Source: Bacteroidota bacterium
GTDB lineage: Bacteria > Bacteroidota > Bacteroidia > Chitinophagales > Chitinophagaceae
Length of the DNA stretch: 39,619 nt
Assembly (NCBI GenBank): GCA_023416995.1
Contig: JAEZGI010000043.1
Span: 1 to 39,619 of the forward strand
Direction: 5' to 3'
The position numbers and the translations under genes are program-made. Under the pieces are notes generated by a model, which ran no database searches, had not been told where the DNA came from, and saw nothing but the letters and a program-made list of their open reading frames with translations. Of the stretch, positions 15,655 through 25,048 are shown piece by piece. Numbering within the stretch: the first letter of the stretch is position 1; every line of letters starts with the position of its first letter.

Positions 15655-15996
15655 ATGCTAAAAAAATCGATAGTCTCTCTCTCGCTTGTAGGGGTTGTTG
15701 CTCTTGCATTGGCGAGCAGTGGTGGTGGTGAAAGGAAGAAATCAAAGTTGATTGCTCCTGAATTCACTCCTATAAAAACCTCAACAGGTTTTTCAATGAG
15801 AGCAGGCATTACTTACTCCGGAAGCCTGATCACTTCAGCACAGAAAGCTAAAAATGCTGTGAATCTGAAGACGTTGTCTACCTTCCAAAAAGGTAACAAT
15901 ATTTATATTGTTCCCAATACACAACGCATTACCACGATTAAAACAGATAAGAATAATCTGACTCTTCTTGATCTAAGGATCAACCTGTCCAAATAA
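15655..15996 (+). CDS. Small secreted protein of unknown function
   Basis: A 113-residue product. It begins with a signal peptide (MLKKSIVSLSLVGVVALALA, then SSGGGERKK), followed by a short basic region and a mature part with ITYSGSLITSAQKAKNAVNL and alternating hydrophobic strands. No recognised domain. The Ser-Ser-Gly-Gly-Gly after the hydrophobic core has no Cys, so it is not a lipoprotein. The in-frame TTG/ATG at 15613/15622 would precede the signal peptide and fall in the promoter, so 15655 is preferred. It converges on the next gene across a 57-bp spacer. Confidence 0.65.
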   Translation: MLKKSIVSLSLVGVVALALASSGGGERKKSKLIAPEFTPIKTSTGFSMRAGITYSGSLITSAQKAKNAVNLKTLSTFQKGNNIYIVPNTQRITTIKTDKNNLTLLDLRINLSK

Positions 15997-16007
15997 CTGT
16001 TATTTCC

Positions 16008-16046
16008 TCCGGAACTATCGCCGGAAATCTGGCAGCCTTTTGGCTG
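16008..16046. terminator. Two short hairpins between convergent genes
   Basis: TCCGG/CCGGA (16008-16012 with 16021-16025) and CAGCC-TTTT-GGCTG (16033-16046) fill the spacer between the convergent small-protein gene and the GLPGLI-like gene. Stems are short and U-tracts are poor, so a terminator role is only suggested by position. Confidence 0.35.
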
Positions 16047-16053
16047 TGTCACT

Positions 16054-16707
16054 TTACATTTTCTTACTTTCTTCGAAGGTCATTTCCCTGTAGCCACTCT
16101 TGGGGATATCAAATTTTGAAGCTGGCACGGGGTTCAGATTGATCCTGGAAACAGTATACTTTATCTTCAGCTTTCCCTGAGTCAGTTCATATTCCAGTGG
16201 TAACCCATTCAGGTTACGAAACTGGTAATCATAATCTTTATTTTCGGGAACAATTTCAGGTGTGTAATAAACCACGAATGTAGATCCATCAGCCAGTCTT
16301 GCCTCGGCTTTTATACACTCATAACCTGCTATAGACTTCTTTTCGGTGGTATTTGTGAAACTAATGCCATCATAACGCCGGTTCTTTTCGGTCCAGTTTT
16401 GTGGGGTGAGCCGGATAAGCAGTTTCTGACCACTAACCTCTCTCAGTACTACTGCTGTTCCGGTGCGTGAATCGTGAATAGTTGCGGATGAAAACAAAGC
16501 ACTCACCATTTCAGACCGGCTCAGATTGCCTTTCAGATATACCGTTGTAGTGGCGCCATCAAAAGCATCGGCCATTTTTGGCTGCGGGCTTCCTGAAGTA
16601 ATCGATGCATCATACACCAATGTAAGTTCCGACACTTTCTTTTGTGCGTACACCGACACAACCGACATAGCAAAAACCAATGTAAAGAACAGGGTGCGAT
16701 ATTTCAT
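16054..16707 (-). CDS. Secreted GLPGLI/DUF4412-like protein
   Basis: A 217-residue exported protein. The signal peptide is MKYRTLFFTLVFAMSVVSVYAQ with a cleavage-type AQ end. The mature part is beta-rich and has an LTLVYDASI start, GNLSRSEMVSAL, IAGYECIKAEARLADGSTFVVYYTPEI and a PVPASKFDIPKSGY end. The features IAGYxCxKA, Y(Y)TPEI and DYQFRNLNGLPLEYE resemble the GLPGLI/DUF4412 group of Bacteroidota periplasmic proteins, which have an outer-membrane lipoprotein-sorting-like fold. The function is not known. Transcription is from a divergent region shared with the yidC terminator. Confidence 0.75.
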   Translation of the reverse strand: MKYRTLFFTLVFAMSVVSVYAQKKVSELTLVYDASITSGSPQPKMADAFDGATTTVYLKGNLSRSEMVSALFSSATIHDSRTGTAVVLREVSGQKLLIRLTPQNWTEKNRRYDGISFTNTTEKKSIAGYECIKAEARLADGSTFVVYYTPEIVPENKDYDYQFRNLNGLPLEYELTQGKLKIKYTVSRINLNPVPASKFDIPKSGYREMTFEESKKM

Positions 16708-16776
16708 AATAACTTGATGTTGTAAAAGACACCATTAAGACGTTACAAACTACGGATTCGTTGTCATAAAATCAAA

Positions 16777-16811
16777 GACCTGCATCTTATTTACCAAATA
16801 GAATGCAGGTC
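16777..16811 (-). terminator. Terminator of the pyrG-yidC unit
   Basis: GACCTGCAT (16777-16785) pairs perfectly with ATGCAGGTC (16803-16811). An inner TATTT/AAATA pairing lies around an ACC loop. It lies about 30 bp past the yidC stop codon on the minus strand. The downstream minus-strand sequence (TTTGATTTT) is T-rich. Confidence 0.8.
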
Positions 16812-16842
16812 CTTTATTTGAAATCCTTAATAGCTGCGAAGT

Positions 16843-18666
16843 TTAGCGACGACCCGATTTTTGTTTGGCCTCCTGTGCTTTTTTTTGTTGTTCCTGCACC
16901 TGCTCCAAACGCTCCTGCCACTTTGATTTAACTTTTGGCTTTTTTCGGTTCTCTTCGATCTTGAGAAGAATTTTATCGTGATCAATAATATAATTATTGA
17001 TAAACCATTGCAAAATCAGCGTTATCACGTTTGATACGGTATAATACCAGGTGAGTGCAGACGGCAACCTGTTGAAGATAAACAACATGATGAACGGGAA
17101 TATATAAGGCATATACTTCAAAGCAGGGTTGCTTTGATCCGGGGTCATGTTCATGTTGTAGATCGAAATCAGGAAACTTGTAAACACTGCCAGCAGTGTA
17201 AACAAACTGATGTGATCGCCAAAATAAGGTATGTTGAAAGGCAATCTGGCTATAACATCATAGGAAGCAAGATTATCCGCCCATAAAAAGCCCTCTCCTC
17301 TTAATGCGATGTTCGAGTTAAAGAAACTATACAAAGCGAAGAAGATCGGAATCTGTAACAATGCGGGAATACAGCCACCTAAAGGATTTACACCAGCTTC
17401 ACGGAAAAGCTTCATTTGCTCCATGCCCACCGCTTGCTGATCATCTCCCAGACGGGCCTTCATCTTTTCAATCTCGGGACGCAATGCTTTCATTTTAGCG
17501 CCACTCAGGTAACTTGTATAAACAAGCGGAGAGGTCACCAGCCTGATCACAAGTGTCAACAAAAGGATAACGATACCAAGGCTTCCAACAAAACCGCGGA
17601 ACAAATCAAACACCGGCATGATTATGTATTTGTTAATCGGTCTTACAAACGCATACATATCACGACCAAGGTTCACGATCTTATCCATGTCTTCGGCCTG
17701 CTGGCGAAGAATAGTATAATCATTGGGGCCAAAATAAAGTTGAAGCGGTACCGAGGCTACCGCGCCAAGCGGTAATTTCTTCTGGAGATTAGCAGTGACA
17801 TCAGCGATGGTAGATGCAGTGTCTGCGGCACGGGTCCAGCGTACTTCACCAGAATTGAAATTATTTTTTGCAATCAATGTTACGTTGAAAAACTGCTGGG
17901 CTACACTCACCCATTTTACCGGAGCTTCGAAAGTCTTCTCGGTGTTTTGCATGATGTAATCGAAATCGTTGTCTTCAACGAAACAGATATTTGTCTGCAA
18001 TCTTTCGTACGAAGCGTCTTTCTCATGCGGAATGGGGCGAGACTGCCAGTTAAGATTGAAGGCACCCTGTGTGAGTAGTTTATCCGCGCCGTTCATCTGT
18101 ACGGTCCAGTCAATCATATAAGCAGCGGGCTTAACCTGGAACTGGTGTGTAATCAATTCACCATTTGCACCTGCAGGGAGCGTATACACTACAGACTGGC
18201 TGTTATCGGCGTTATTAGTGATCACCGGATCCGCGAAAAACAGGTCAGCAACCTGTGATGACTGGTTAGGACCACTGTTAACAGGATATGAAAAACGATC
18301 GAAATCGGTTCCGTTTAACACCACCTCTGAACTATCAAGCGGAGACTTGTATCGCTTTAACTCTACGGATTTCGGTTGTCCCCCCTTGTTAGTAAATGTT
18401 ATTTTCAGCACCTCGTTCTCAACTACTGTTAAGCGCTCCTCGCCTGCTGTACGCAATACACCGTTTGAGTCAACCGCAAGACCTGATCTGGCAGAGGTAT
18501 CTTTGAGAACTGCAATAGAATCACGAACCTTTTGTACAAAAGCCAGGGAATCCTGTTGTCTTTGCTGAGCATATTGCAGCTCTTTACTGTTCTGCGTGGA
18601 AATATATAAATAAACAAAAAGTAGCGCGGCCAATAACACAAAGCCTATCACCGTATTGCGGTCCAT
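16843..18666 (-). CDS. yidC: Membrane protein insertase YidC
   Basis: It inserts and folds inner-membrane proteins, alone or with SecYEG. The 607-residue product has the Gram-negative layout: an N-terminal membrane helix (about residues 5-22, NTVIGFVLLAALLFVYLY), a large periplasmic P1 beta domain, then the conserved 60KD_IMP core. The core includes GSLGIVILLLTLVIRLVTSPLVYTSYLSGAKM-type helices, GGCIPALLQIPIFFALY and IFPFIMLFIFNRLPSAL. It ends in a basic, charged cytoplasmic tail. The start MDRNTVIGF matches family N-termini; an ATG three codons upstream (18675) is an alternative. It follows pyrG after about 50 bp, so it is likely in the same transcript. Confidence 0.96.
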   Translation of the reverse strand: MDRNTVIGFVLLAALLFVYLYISTQNSKELQYAQQRQQDSLAFVQKVRDSIAVLKDTSARSGLAVDSNGVLRTAGEERLTVVENEVLKITFTNKGGQPKSVELKRYKSPLDSSEVVLNGTDFDRFSYPVNSGPNQSSQVADLFFADPVITNNADNSQSVVYTLPAGANGELITHQFQVKPAAYMIDWTVQMNGADKLLTQGAFNLNWQSRPIPHEKDASYERLQTNICFVEDNDFDYIMQNTEKTFEAPVKWVSVAQQFFNVTLIAKNNFNSGEVRWTRAADTASTIADVTANLQKKLPLGAVASVPLQLYFGPNDYTILRQQAEDMDKIVNLGRDMYAFVRPINKYIIMPVFDLFRGFVGSLGIVILLLTLVIRLVTSPLVYTSYLSGAKMKALRPEIEKMKARLGDDQQAVGMEQMKLFREAGVNPLGGCIPALLQIPIFFALYSFFNSNIALRGEGFLWADNLASYDVIARLPFNIPYFGDHISLFTLLAVFTSFLISIYNMNMTPDQSNPALKYMPYIFPFIMLFIFNRLPSALTWYYTVSNVITLILQWFINNYIIDHDKILLKIEENRKKPKVKSKWQERLEQVQEQQKKAQEAKQKSGRR

Positions 18667-18717
18667 ACTGCCCATTAGGTATTTAATTTAAGGAGTGCAA
18701 ATATAGGGGTTTGCTGC

Positions 18718-20367
18718 TCAGATCATCTCACTTTGCAACTGAGGGTTCTTAACTGCACCTTTCAATTCAGCGTAATCTTTGGCAGCTTTGATAAAATGCA
18801 CAAATATTGGCTGAGGGTTTTCGACAGTACTTTTCAATTCAGGATGGTATTGAACACCAACAAAAAATGGGTGTGCGGGCAATTCAATGATTTCAACCAA
18901 ACCGCTTTCAGGGTTTTTACCACTGGCTATCATGCCGGCAGCCTCAAAACGTGTGAGATAGTTATTATTGAACTCCCAGCGATGGCGATGTCTTTCAGTG
19001 ATATGGGCAGTACCATATATGGTACGCGCGAGTGAGCCTTCTTTCAGTTCACAGGGATAAGATCCCAGGCGCATTGTGCCCCCTTTAGTGGTAATTTGTT
19101 TCTGTTCTTCCATCAGGTCGATTACCGGGTCAGGCGTATCCGGCCGCATTTCAGTTGAGTGGGCCTCTTTCAGCTGCAGTACGTTTTGCGCATACTCAAT
19201 TACAGCCATCTGCATACCAAGGCAGATTCCGAAAAACGGAAGCTTATGTTCTCTGGCATACTTAACCGCGGTAATCTTGCCATCAACGCCACGATGACCA
19301 AAACCAGGCGCAACCAGCAAACCGTCAAGGTTTTGCAGTTTTTCGGCAACATTTTCATCTGTAATAAACTCACTGTGCACATTTACAATCTGAACCTTGC
19401 ATTCATTTACTGCACCGGCATGTACAAACGATTCAAGGATCGATTTATAAGCATCCTGCAGTTCAATATATTTTCCTATAAGGCCAATGGTAACACGGCT
19501 TTTGGGGTATTTCAATTTGTCAAGAAACTCTTTCCATTTGCTAAGCTCCGGTTCCTGGTACTGCGTGATATTCAGTTTTTTCATGCAGATCTTATCCAGT
19601 TTTTCATTCATCATCAGTAATGGAACCTCATAGATAGTAGGTGCATCCATCGCTTCGATCACCGCTTCCGGTTTTACATTACAGAACAATGCAATCTTGC
19701 GTCTGATTTCCGTGGAAAGTGCTTCTTCGGTGCGGCAAACAATAATGTCAGGATGCACACCTTCCTGGCTCAGCATTTTTACGCTGTGCTGGGTCGGTTT
19801 GGTTTTCAGCTCTTTAGCTGCCTTGAGGTATGGAATGAGTGTAAGATGTACAACCACTGTGTCTTCTTCCGGAAGTTCCCACTGCAACTGGCGCAAAGCC
19901 TCAATAAAAGGCAAGCTTTCGATGTCACCGACGGTGCCGCCGATTTCAGTGATGATCACATCAAACTCGTTGCTTTGACCCAGCAGCAACATACGGCGTT
20001 TGATTTCATCGGTGATGTGAGGTACCACCTGTACGGTTTTACCGAGATAGTGTCCTTCACGTTCTTTGTTGATTACGCTCTGGTATATTCTGCCGGTAGT
20101 AACGTTGTTCGCCTGGGAAGTAAATATATTAAGGTATCGTTCATAGTGACCAAGATCGAGATCGGTTTCTGCACCATCTTCCGTAACAAAACATTCACCA
20201 TGTTCGTAAGGGTTCAATGTACCGGGATCCACGTTTATATAGGGATCAAATTTTTGAATGGTTGGCCGAAGTCCCCTGGCTTGTAACAGTTTCGCCAGTG
20301 ATGCAGCAATAATACCTTTACCCAAAGAAGATGTTACCCCACCGGTAACAAAGATGTACTTGGCCAT
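18718..20367 (-). CDS. pyrG: CTP synthase
   Basis: It makes CTP from UTP using ATP and glutamine. The 549-residue product has the full two-domain form. The synthetase domain begins MAKYIFVTGGVTSSLGKG (P-loop-like) and contains KFDPYINVDPGTLNPYEHGE and EIGGTVGDIES. The class I glutamine amidotransferase domain has GICLGMQ with nucleophile Cys382 and QYHPEL near the C-terminus. Length is normal. A near-consensus TTTCTTTG box about 45 bp upstream is the likely promoter, and yidC follows on the same strand. Confidence 0.97.
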   Translation of the reverse strand: MAKYIFVTGGVTSSLGKGIIAASLAKLLQARGLRPTIQKFDPYINVDPGTLNPYEHGECFVTEDGAETDLDLGHYERYLNIFTSQANNVTTGRIYQSVINKEREGHYLGKTVQVVPHITDEIKRRMLLLGQSNEFDVIITEIGGTVGDIESLPFIEALRQLQWELPEEDTVVVHLTLIPYLKAAKELKTKPTQHSVKMLSQEGVHPDIIVCRTEEALSTEIRRKIALFCNVKPEAVIEAMDAPTIYEVPLLMMNEKLDKICMKKLNITQYQEPELSKWKEFLDKLKYPKSRVTIGLIGKYIELQDAYKSILESFVHAGAVNECKVQIVNVHSEFITDENVAEKLQNLDGLLVAPGFGHRGVDGKITAVKYAREHKLPFFGICLGMQMAVIEYAQNVLQLKEAHSTEMRPDTPDPVIDLMEEQKQITTKGGTMRLGSYPCELKEGSLARTIYGTAHITERHRHRWEFNNNYLTRFEAAGMIASGKNPESGLVEIIELPAHPFFVGVQYHPELKSTVENPQPIFVHFIKAAKDYAELKGAVKNPQLQSEMI

Positions 20368-20411
20368 GACAGATGGTTATAATTTATATAGTTATTTTCT
20401 TATAATAAATT

Positions 20412-20419
20412 CAAAGAAA
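20412..20419 (-). promoter_or_regulatory. Candidate -7 box of pyrG
   Basis: TTTCTTTG on the minus strand has one mismatch to TAnnTTTG. It lies about 45 bp before the pyrG ATG. The remaining spacer to 20624 shows no other signal. Confidence 0.35.
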
Positions 20420-20624
20420 ACAGCTGTCGCGTCTGCGAACAGGCATTCCGGGTTAAACGCAGCGATGATTAAAATTATCAAGGTCGTAAAAGAACCCTTC
20501 AATCGACCTGGCGGAAAAACGTATGAAGATTAATTCCTGAAGGTCATGCAAAACTAAGCCAAAAAATTTGACTGTTAAAATCGGATCCCGGGTTGAGGAA
20601 AATTTAAGAAAAGGTTCAGGGTGC

Positions 20625-20807
20625 TTAACGTAAGGTAAATACAGCGTGGTGAACCGTTTTCGCAGGTTGGGTCGTAGGCTGCGCCTTTCCCGCCACCTGC
20701 CGTTCATGTTCAGGCAAAGCTGAAGAGGGTGTCTTTGTGGAGTGGAGATAAATAATGACTAATACTTCCGCCAATAAAACGAAATAACTCAGTTTTTCCT
20801 TTTTCAT
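20625..20807 (-). CDS. Small single-pass membrane protein (60 residues)
   Basis: ATG at 20805-20807 opens a 60-residue frame starting MKKEKLSYFVLLAEVLVIIYLHS. This is a short basic N-terminus and one hydrophobic helix (about 8-21). A Pro/Ala/Thr/His-rich polar tail follows, ending FTLR. The frame is open upstream to 20876, but the extra 23 residues are not typical and the Lys-rich MKKEK start is more natural. No family is recognised. It sits alone on the minus strand in the spacer between proC and pyrG. The membrane-peptide layout supports a real gene, but no promoter match or homologue can be shown. Confidence 0.45.
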   Translation of the reverse strand: MKKEKLSYFVLLAEVLVIIYLHSTKTPSSALPEHERQVAGKAQPTTQPAKTVHHAVFTLR

Positions 20808-20948
20808 AAGTATGGGTTGACGAACGATCGCCGGATCAGGGATAAACGCGTGCAAGGCTAAAATATTATGCATCACGAGACGCCGTCAGGCGGCAAATCT
20901 AAGGGAAAAATCCCAAAATCTAAACCTCACCTTGCAAACCATTGATTT

Positions 20949-21746
20949 TTATTCCTTTATGATCTTGTCGTAGCTGGCTATAATTCCCTTGATAAGCGAA
21001 GAGCTAAAGCCCTGGTGCTCCATTTCGTTCAGGCCGGCAATAGTGCAACCTTTGGGGGTTGTCACCTTGTCTATTTCCTGTTCAGGATGCGAATGGTTTT
21101 TCAGTAAAAGATCAGCAGCACCTTTTACCGTTTGCGCAACTATCAGGTTTGCCGTTGCAGCGTCAAAACCAATTTCAATTCCTCCCTGGATATTTGCCCG
21201 GATATATCGCATCGCATAAGCTGTTCCACAGGCACCCAAAACAGTGGCCGCATCCATTAGCTTTTCATCAACCCATGCTACCCTGCCGAGCCTGTTGAAC
21301 AGATCCTCGATGTACCGTACCTGGTCTGCATTTGCACTTACCGCCGATAAACAGGTCATACTTTCCTGGATCGCAATCGCCGTGTTTGGCATCGCACGCA
21401 CCACAGGAAGCGGGCGGTTGATAATATTACGGAGATGTAATATGCTGACCCCGGTAATAACGGATACCACGAGGTGCTTGTTTTCGTCGAGGTCGTCTTT
21501 AATACCCATCAACACCTCATCAACCTGGAAGGGTTTTATAGCCAGGATCACCAGGCTGGCAGAACGCACAGCTTCTCCATTATTATCACTAACCAGTACT
21601 CCCTGTTGCTCCAATGCTGCGAGTGTACGGATGTTCCTTTTCGTAATAATAATGTTTCCAGGCAATGCAAAACCACTTTGTATGAGTCCTTGTGCAATTG
21701 CGGTACCGAGATTTCCGCCGCCGATGATGGCAATCTTTTTATCCAT
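20949..21746 (-). CDS. proC: Pyrroline-5-carboxylate reductase
   Basis: Final step of proline synthesis: NAD(P)H-dependent reduction of pyrroline-5-carboxylate. The 265-residue frame starts MDKKIAIIGGGNLGTAIAQGL (Rossmann GxGxxG). It has LAIKPFQVDEVL, the substrate region VRAMPNTA, and the C-terminal family signature DLLLKNHSHPEQEIDKVTTPKGCTIAGLNEME (given here in part as a continuous helix-loop block). A TTG/ATG further upstream (to 21800) would overlap the preceding hldD gene and add no conserved residues, so 21746 was chosen. It lies 10 bp after hldD, the last gene of a four-gene minus-strand run. Confidence 0.95.
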   Translation of the reverse strand: MDKKIAIIGGGNLGTAIAQGLIQSGFALPGNIIITKRNIRTLAALEQQGVLVSDNNGEAVRSASLVILAIKPFQVDEVLMGIKDDLDENKHLVVSVITGVSILHLRNIINRPLPVVRAMPNTAIAIQESMTCLSAVSANADQVRYIEDLFNRLGRVAWVDEKLMDAATVLGACGTAYAMRYIRANIQGGIEIGFDAATANLIVAQTVKGAADLLLKNHSHPEQEIDKVTTPKGCTIAGLNEMEHQGFSSSLIKGIIASYDKIIKE

Positions 21747-21756
21747 GATGAGTTGT

Positions 21757-22761
21757 TCAGTAATATTTATTTTGAGAGAGATAGTTCCGCACGTAATCAT
21801 CTACACCTGCTTCGAGCGAATAAAATGGCTCCTTGTATCCTGCATTGGCCAGTTTCTGCATATCAGCTTCAGTAAAATACTGGTATTTGTCGCGGATATC
21901 CAGGGGCATATCAATAAAACGGATAGATGCTGGTTTGTCCAAACCTGCGAAAGTGGCTTTCACGAGGTCCTCGAAAGCACGGGCCCTGCCTGTTCCAAGA
22001 TTATAGATGGCGCTATGCGTGGTTGCCCAACCGGCATCGGTAACGGCACTGCTCATGAGCCAGAAACAAACCTTCACGATATCTTTTACATAAACAAAGT
22101 CGCGCAGCTGCTGACCATCCCGAAAATCGGGGCGATGTGATTTAAAAAGACTGACAACACCCTCTTTCTGAATCTGGTTATAAGAGTGAAATATCACACT
22201 GGCCATTCGTCCTTTGTGATATTCGTTGGGTCCGTAAACATTGAAAAACTTCAGACCGGCCCAAAAAGGCGGAACAGTTTCCTGCTGCAACACCCATTTA
22301 TCAAATTCGTTTTTTGATACACCATATGGATTCAGCGGTTTCAGCTGATTCACTGAAGCGTGATCATCACTATAACCTTCACTACCTGAACCATAAGTGG
22401 CGGCGGAAGAAGCATATACCATTGGCACATTATGTTGAACACAATAAGCCCATACCTTTTTTGAATAGTCAAGGTTCAGGTGTTCATGCACTGCATAATC
22501 AAACTCTGTGGTATCGGTTTTCGCGCCTATGTGAAAGATAAAGGACGGAGCTGTCGCCGAACTTCCGAGCCAGTCAAAAAAGCCCTCCCGTTCTACCCTT
22601 TCAGTAAATTGTTTTCCTTCAAGATTTGGGATTTTGTCAGCACGACCAAAATCGTCAACAATTACAATATTATTATATCCCTGCTGATTCAGGTAGCCAA
22701 CAAGACAACTGCCAATAAATCCTGCCGCACCGGTAACTATGATCTGATTTGATGTTTGCAT
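21757..22761 (-). CDS. hldD: ADP-L-glycero-D-manno-heptose 6-epimerase
   Basis: It epimerises ADP-D-glycero-D-manno-heptose to the L,D form used in the LPS inner core, which points to a Gram-negative envelope. The 334-residue extended SDR has the NAD-binding GAAGFIGS (about 11-18), VDDFGRADKIPNLEGK, HIGAKTDTTE, SSAATYG, and YGVSK with the Tyr-x3-Lys catalytic pair. It also has FNVYGPNEYHKGRMASVIFH, which is diagnostic of HldD/RfaD. It is 25 bp after purL and 10 bp before proC, so co-transcription is likely. Confidence 0.95.
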   Translation of the reverse strand: MQTSNQIIVTGAAGFIGSCLVGYLNQQGYNNIVIVDDFGRADKIPNLEGKQFTERVEREGFFDWLGSSATAPSFIFHIGAKTDTTEFDYAVHEHLNLDYSKKVWAYCVQHNVPMVYASSAATYGSGSEGYSDDHASVNQLKPLNPYGVSKNEFDKWVLQQETVPPFWAGLKFFNVYGPNEYHKGRMASVIFHSYNQIQKEGVVSLFKSHRPDFRDGQQLRDFVYVKDIVKVCFWLMSSAVTDAGWATTHSAIYNLGTGRARAFEDLVKATFAGLDKPASIRFIDMPLDIRDKYQYFTEADMQKLANAGYKEPFYSLEAGVDDYVRNYLSQNKYY

Positions 22762-22786
22762 AATGAAGAATCGTTACTGATCACGC

Positions 22787-25021
22787 TTAACTTAATGCGG
22801 TAGCAGCTGATGGTTCGCGTGATGCGATAATGTTTTCGATGGCCGTATCATAAGCTTCTTTCCATTCGTGGATCGAGCCCCATGACGCACCGTCGATAAA
22901 AATTTCACCAGGAGTTACCACACCCAGTTCTTCAAAAGGATGATCTCCAATTGCAGAGATAAATTCATCTGCTGCATCGCTGCTAACGGTAACCACTACC
23001 CGGCATTGGGCCTCACCGAACCAATAAGCATCTTTACGGATAGAGGTATCGGCCATAGTGACCTCAACTCCAAGATTCCGGTTAAAACCTGACTCAAGCA
23101 GCGTTACAAACAAACCGCCTTCACTGATATCATGTGCAGATACGATGAGATTTTCAGCAATAAGTTTTGTAACCAATTGTTGAAGCTTCAATTCCTCTTC
23201 AATATCAAAATAAGGCGCAGGGCTGAATTCAACACCACATACTTTATGCAGATATTCTGATGAACCGAGATCATTACGGCTTTTGCCGATCAGGAAGATG
23301 CGATCGCCCGCGGATTTGAAATCCATCGTCATCTTTTTCTCAGCATTATCAAGCAAACCCACCATACCAATGGTTGGCGTTGGATATACGGGACCATCAG
23401 GGTTTTGATTGTAAAAGCTAACGTTACCACCTGTAACAGGCGTTTCGAAACGGGTACATGCATCTCCCATTCCTTTGATGGCATGTACAAACTGGTAATA
23501 AACTTCGGGATCATAAGGATTACCGAAGTTGAGACAGTTGGTAATGCCAAGGGGCTGGCCGCCACTGCATACAATATTGCGTGCTGCTTCTGCCACTGCT
23601 ATCATTCCACCTTTATAAGGATCAGCAAAAACATAACGGCTGTTGCAATCAGTAGTCAGAGCAAGCGCTTTGTTGGTAGGTTTGGCGATCACCACGGCTG
23701 CATCGCTTGGAGCATTTGTAGAAGCGTTCCCGGTGCCCACCATACTGTCGTATTGAACATATACCCAGCGTTTGGATGCTATATTCGGGATAGTTATAAT
23801 TTGCTCGGCCGCAGCTTTCAGATTTGCCGGAACAACAACCGATGCGGGATCAAATGTCTTGATTTTTTCAAAGTAAGCAGGCTCCTTGTATTCGCGGGCA
23901 TATACCGGGGCACCACCACCCAACACCAGGTCGTAAGCGGGCAATTCTGCTTCAAGCTGCCCATGCATATAAAACCGAAGGATACCGTCACCGGTTACTT
24001 CGCCGATCTCAGAACAAGGCAGATCCCATTTATCAAAAACTGCGAGTACTTCCTGCTCACGGCCCTTTTCAACAACCATCAACATGCGCTCCTGGCTTTC
24101 GCTCAGTAAAAGTTCCCAAGCCTTCATGTTCTGCTGGCGGGTAGGCACTTTTTCAAGATCTATACGCATACCAACTTCGCCTTTTGCACTCATTTCAGAA
24201 GTAGAGCAAATGATTCCTGCTGCACCCATATCCTGCATACCGACTACGGCACCGGTTTGAATAACTTCAAGACAAGCTTCAAGCAATTTTTTCTCCTGGA
24301 AAGGATCGCCTACCTGCACAGCGGGTAGTTCGCCGGTACTTTCTTCAGTGATGTCGGCAGATGCAAAAGAAGCACCGCCAATACCATCTTTACCTGTTGC
24401 ACTTCCTACAAAAAACACCGGGTTACCGATGCCTTTAGCAGTGGCTGAGATCGTTCCGCCTTCTTTAAGAATACCAACGCTCATTGCGTTTACGAGCGGG
24501 TTAGTATGATAACATTGTTCGAAATATATTTCTCCCCCCACTGTTGGCACACCAAAACAGTTGCCATAATGGCCGATCCCTTTTACTACGCCTGCAAGAA
24601 GATGTTGAGTTTTTGTTTCGCGGATATTCCCGAAACGAAGAGAGTTAAGTGAAGCGATGGGTCGCGCGCCCATGGTGAAAATATCACGGTGAATACCACC
24701 AACACCGGTTGCTGCGCCCTGGAAAGGTTCAATAGCCGAAGGGTGATTGTGGGATTCAATTTTGAAAACCACACCGTATCCATCGCCGATATCCATCAGG
24801 CCGGCATTTTCATCACCTGCTTTTACCAGCATTCTTTTACCGTCTCTCGGTAAAGTCTTCAACCATTTTATTGAATTTTTGTAGCTGCAGTGCTCGCTCC
24901 ACATTGCGCTGAATGAGCATAATTCGTTGAAGTTGGGAGTGCGGCCGAGTTTTTCTTTAATCAGTTCAAATTCTTCTTCGGTTAAGCGAAGTTGTTTTGC
25001 GGTCTTAACTGTTATCTCCAT
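22787..25021 (-). CDS. purL: Phosphoribosylformylglycinamidine synthase, small PurL type
   Basis: Fourth step of purine synthesis: FGAR to FGAM with ATP and ammonia. The 744-residue length is the small PurL form, which needs separate PurQ and PurS; neither is in this window. Family motifs: MWSEHCSYKNS (about 38-48), IESHNHPSAIEPFQGAATGVGGI, QDMGAAG, SESQERML, and the second-half matches SGGQPLGITNCLNFGNP, ETPVTGGNVSFYNQ and SAHDISEGGL. The start MEITVKTAKQL is preferred over the upstream in-frame ATG at 25048, which would add nine residues rich in Cys/Phe. It is 27 bp after the glycosyltransferase gene and 25 bp before hldD. Confidence 0.96.
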   Translation of the reverse strand: MEITVKTAKQLRLTEEEFELIKEKLGRTPNFNELCSFSAMWSEHCSYKNSIKWLKTLPRDGKRMLVKAGDENAGLMDIGDGYGVVFKIESHNHPSAIEPFQGAATGVGGIHRDIFTMGARPIASLNSLRFGNIRETKTQHLLAGVVKGIGHYGNCFGVPTVGGEIYFEQCYHTNPLVNAMSVGILKEGGTISATAKGIGNPVFFVGSATGKDGIGGASFASADITEESTGELPAVQVGDPFQEKKLLEACLEVIQTGAVVGMQDMGAAGIICSTSEMSAKGEVGMRIDLEKVPTRQQNMKAWELLLSESQERMLMVVEKGREQEVLAVFDKWDLPCSEIGEVTGDGILRFYMHGQLEAELPAYDLVLGGGAPVYAREYKEPAYFEKIKTFDPASVVVPANLKAAAEQIITIPNIASKRWVYVQYDSMVGTGNASTNAPSDAAVVIAKPTNKALALTTDCNSRYVFADPYKGGMIAVAEAARNIVCSGGQPLGITNCLNFGNPYDPEVYYQFVHAIKGMGDACTRFETPVTGGNVSFYNQNPDGPVYPTPTIGMVGLLDNAEKKMTMDFKSAGDRIFLIGKSRNDLGSSEYLHKVCGVEFSPAPYFDIEEELKLQQLVTKLIAENLIVSAHDISEGGLFVTLLESGFNRNLGVEVTMADTSIRKDAYWFGEAQCRVVVTVSSDAADEFISAIGDHPFEELGVVTPGEIFIDGASWGSIHEWKEAYDTAIENIIASREPSAATALS

Positions 25022-25048
25022 GGTGCAGCAAAAGTACAAAAAACACAA

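Noticed and set aside
20882..20914. Small hairpins (GCCG..CGGC and GGG..CCC) after proC
   Set aside because: Stems of only 3-4 bp without a U-tract; too weak to call a terminator.
21244..22140. 298-codon open frame on the plus strand spanning proC and hldD
   Set aside because: It crosses two conserved minus-strand genes and their junction; its composition is Ser/Arg-rich with no domain.
23405..24109. 234-codon open frame on the plus strand
   Set aside because: It lies wholly antisense to the well-conserved purL; the translated product has no recognisable features and is explained as a shadow frame.
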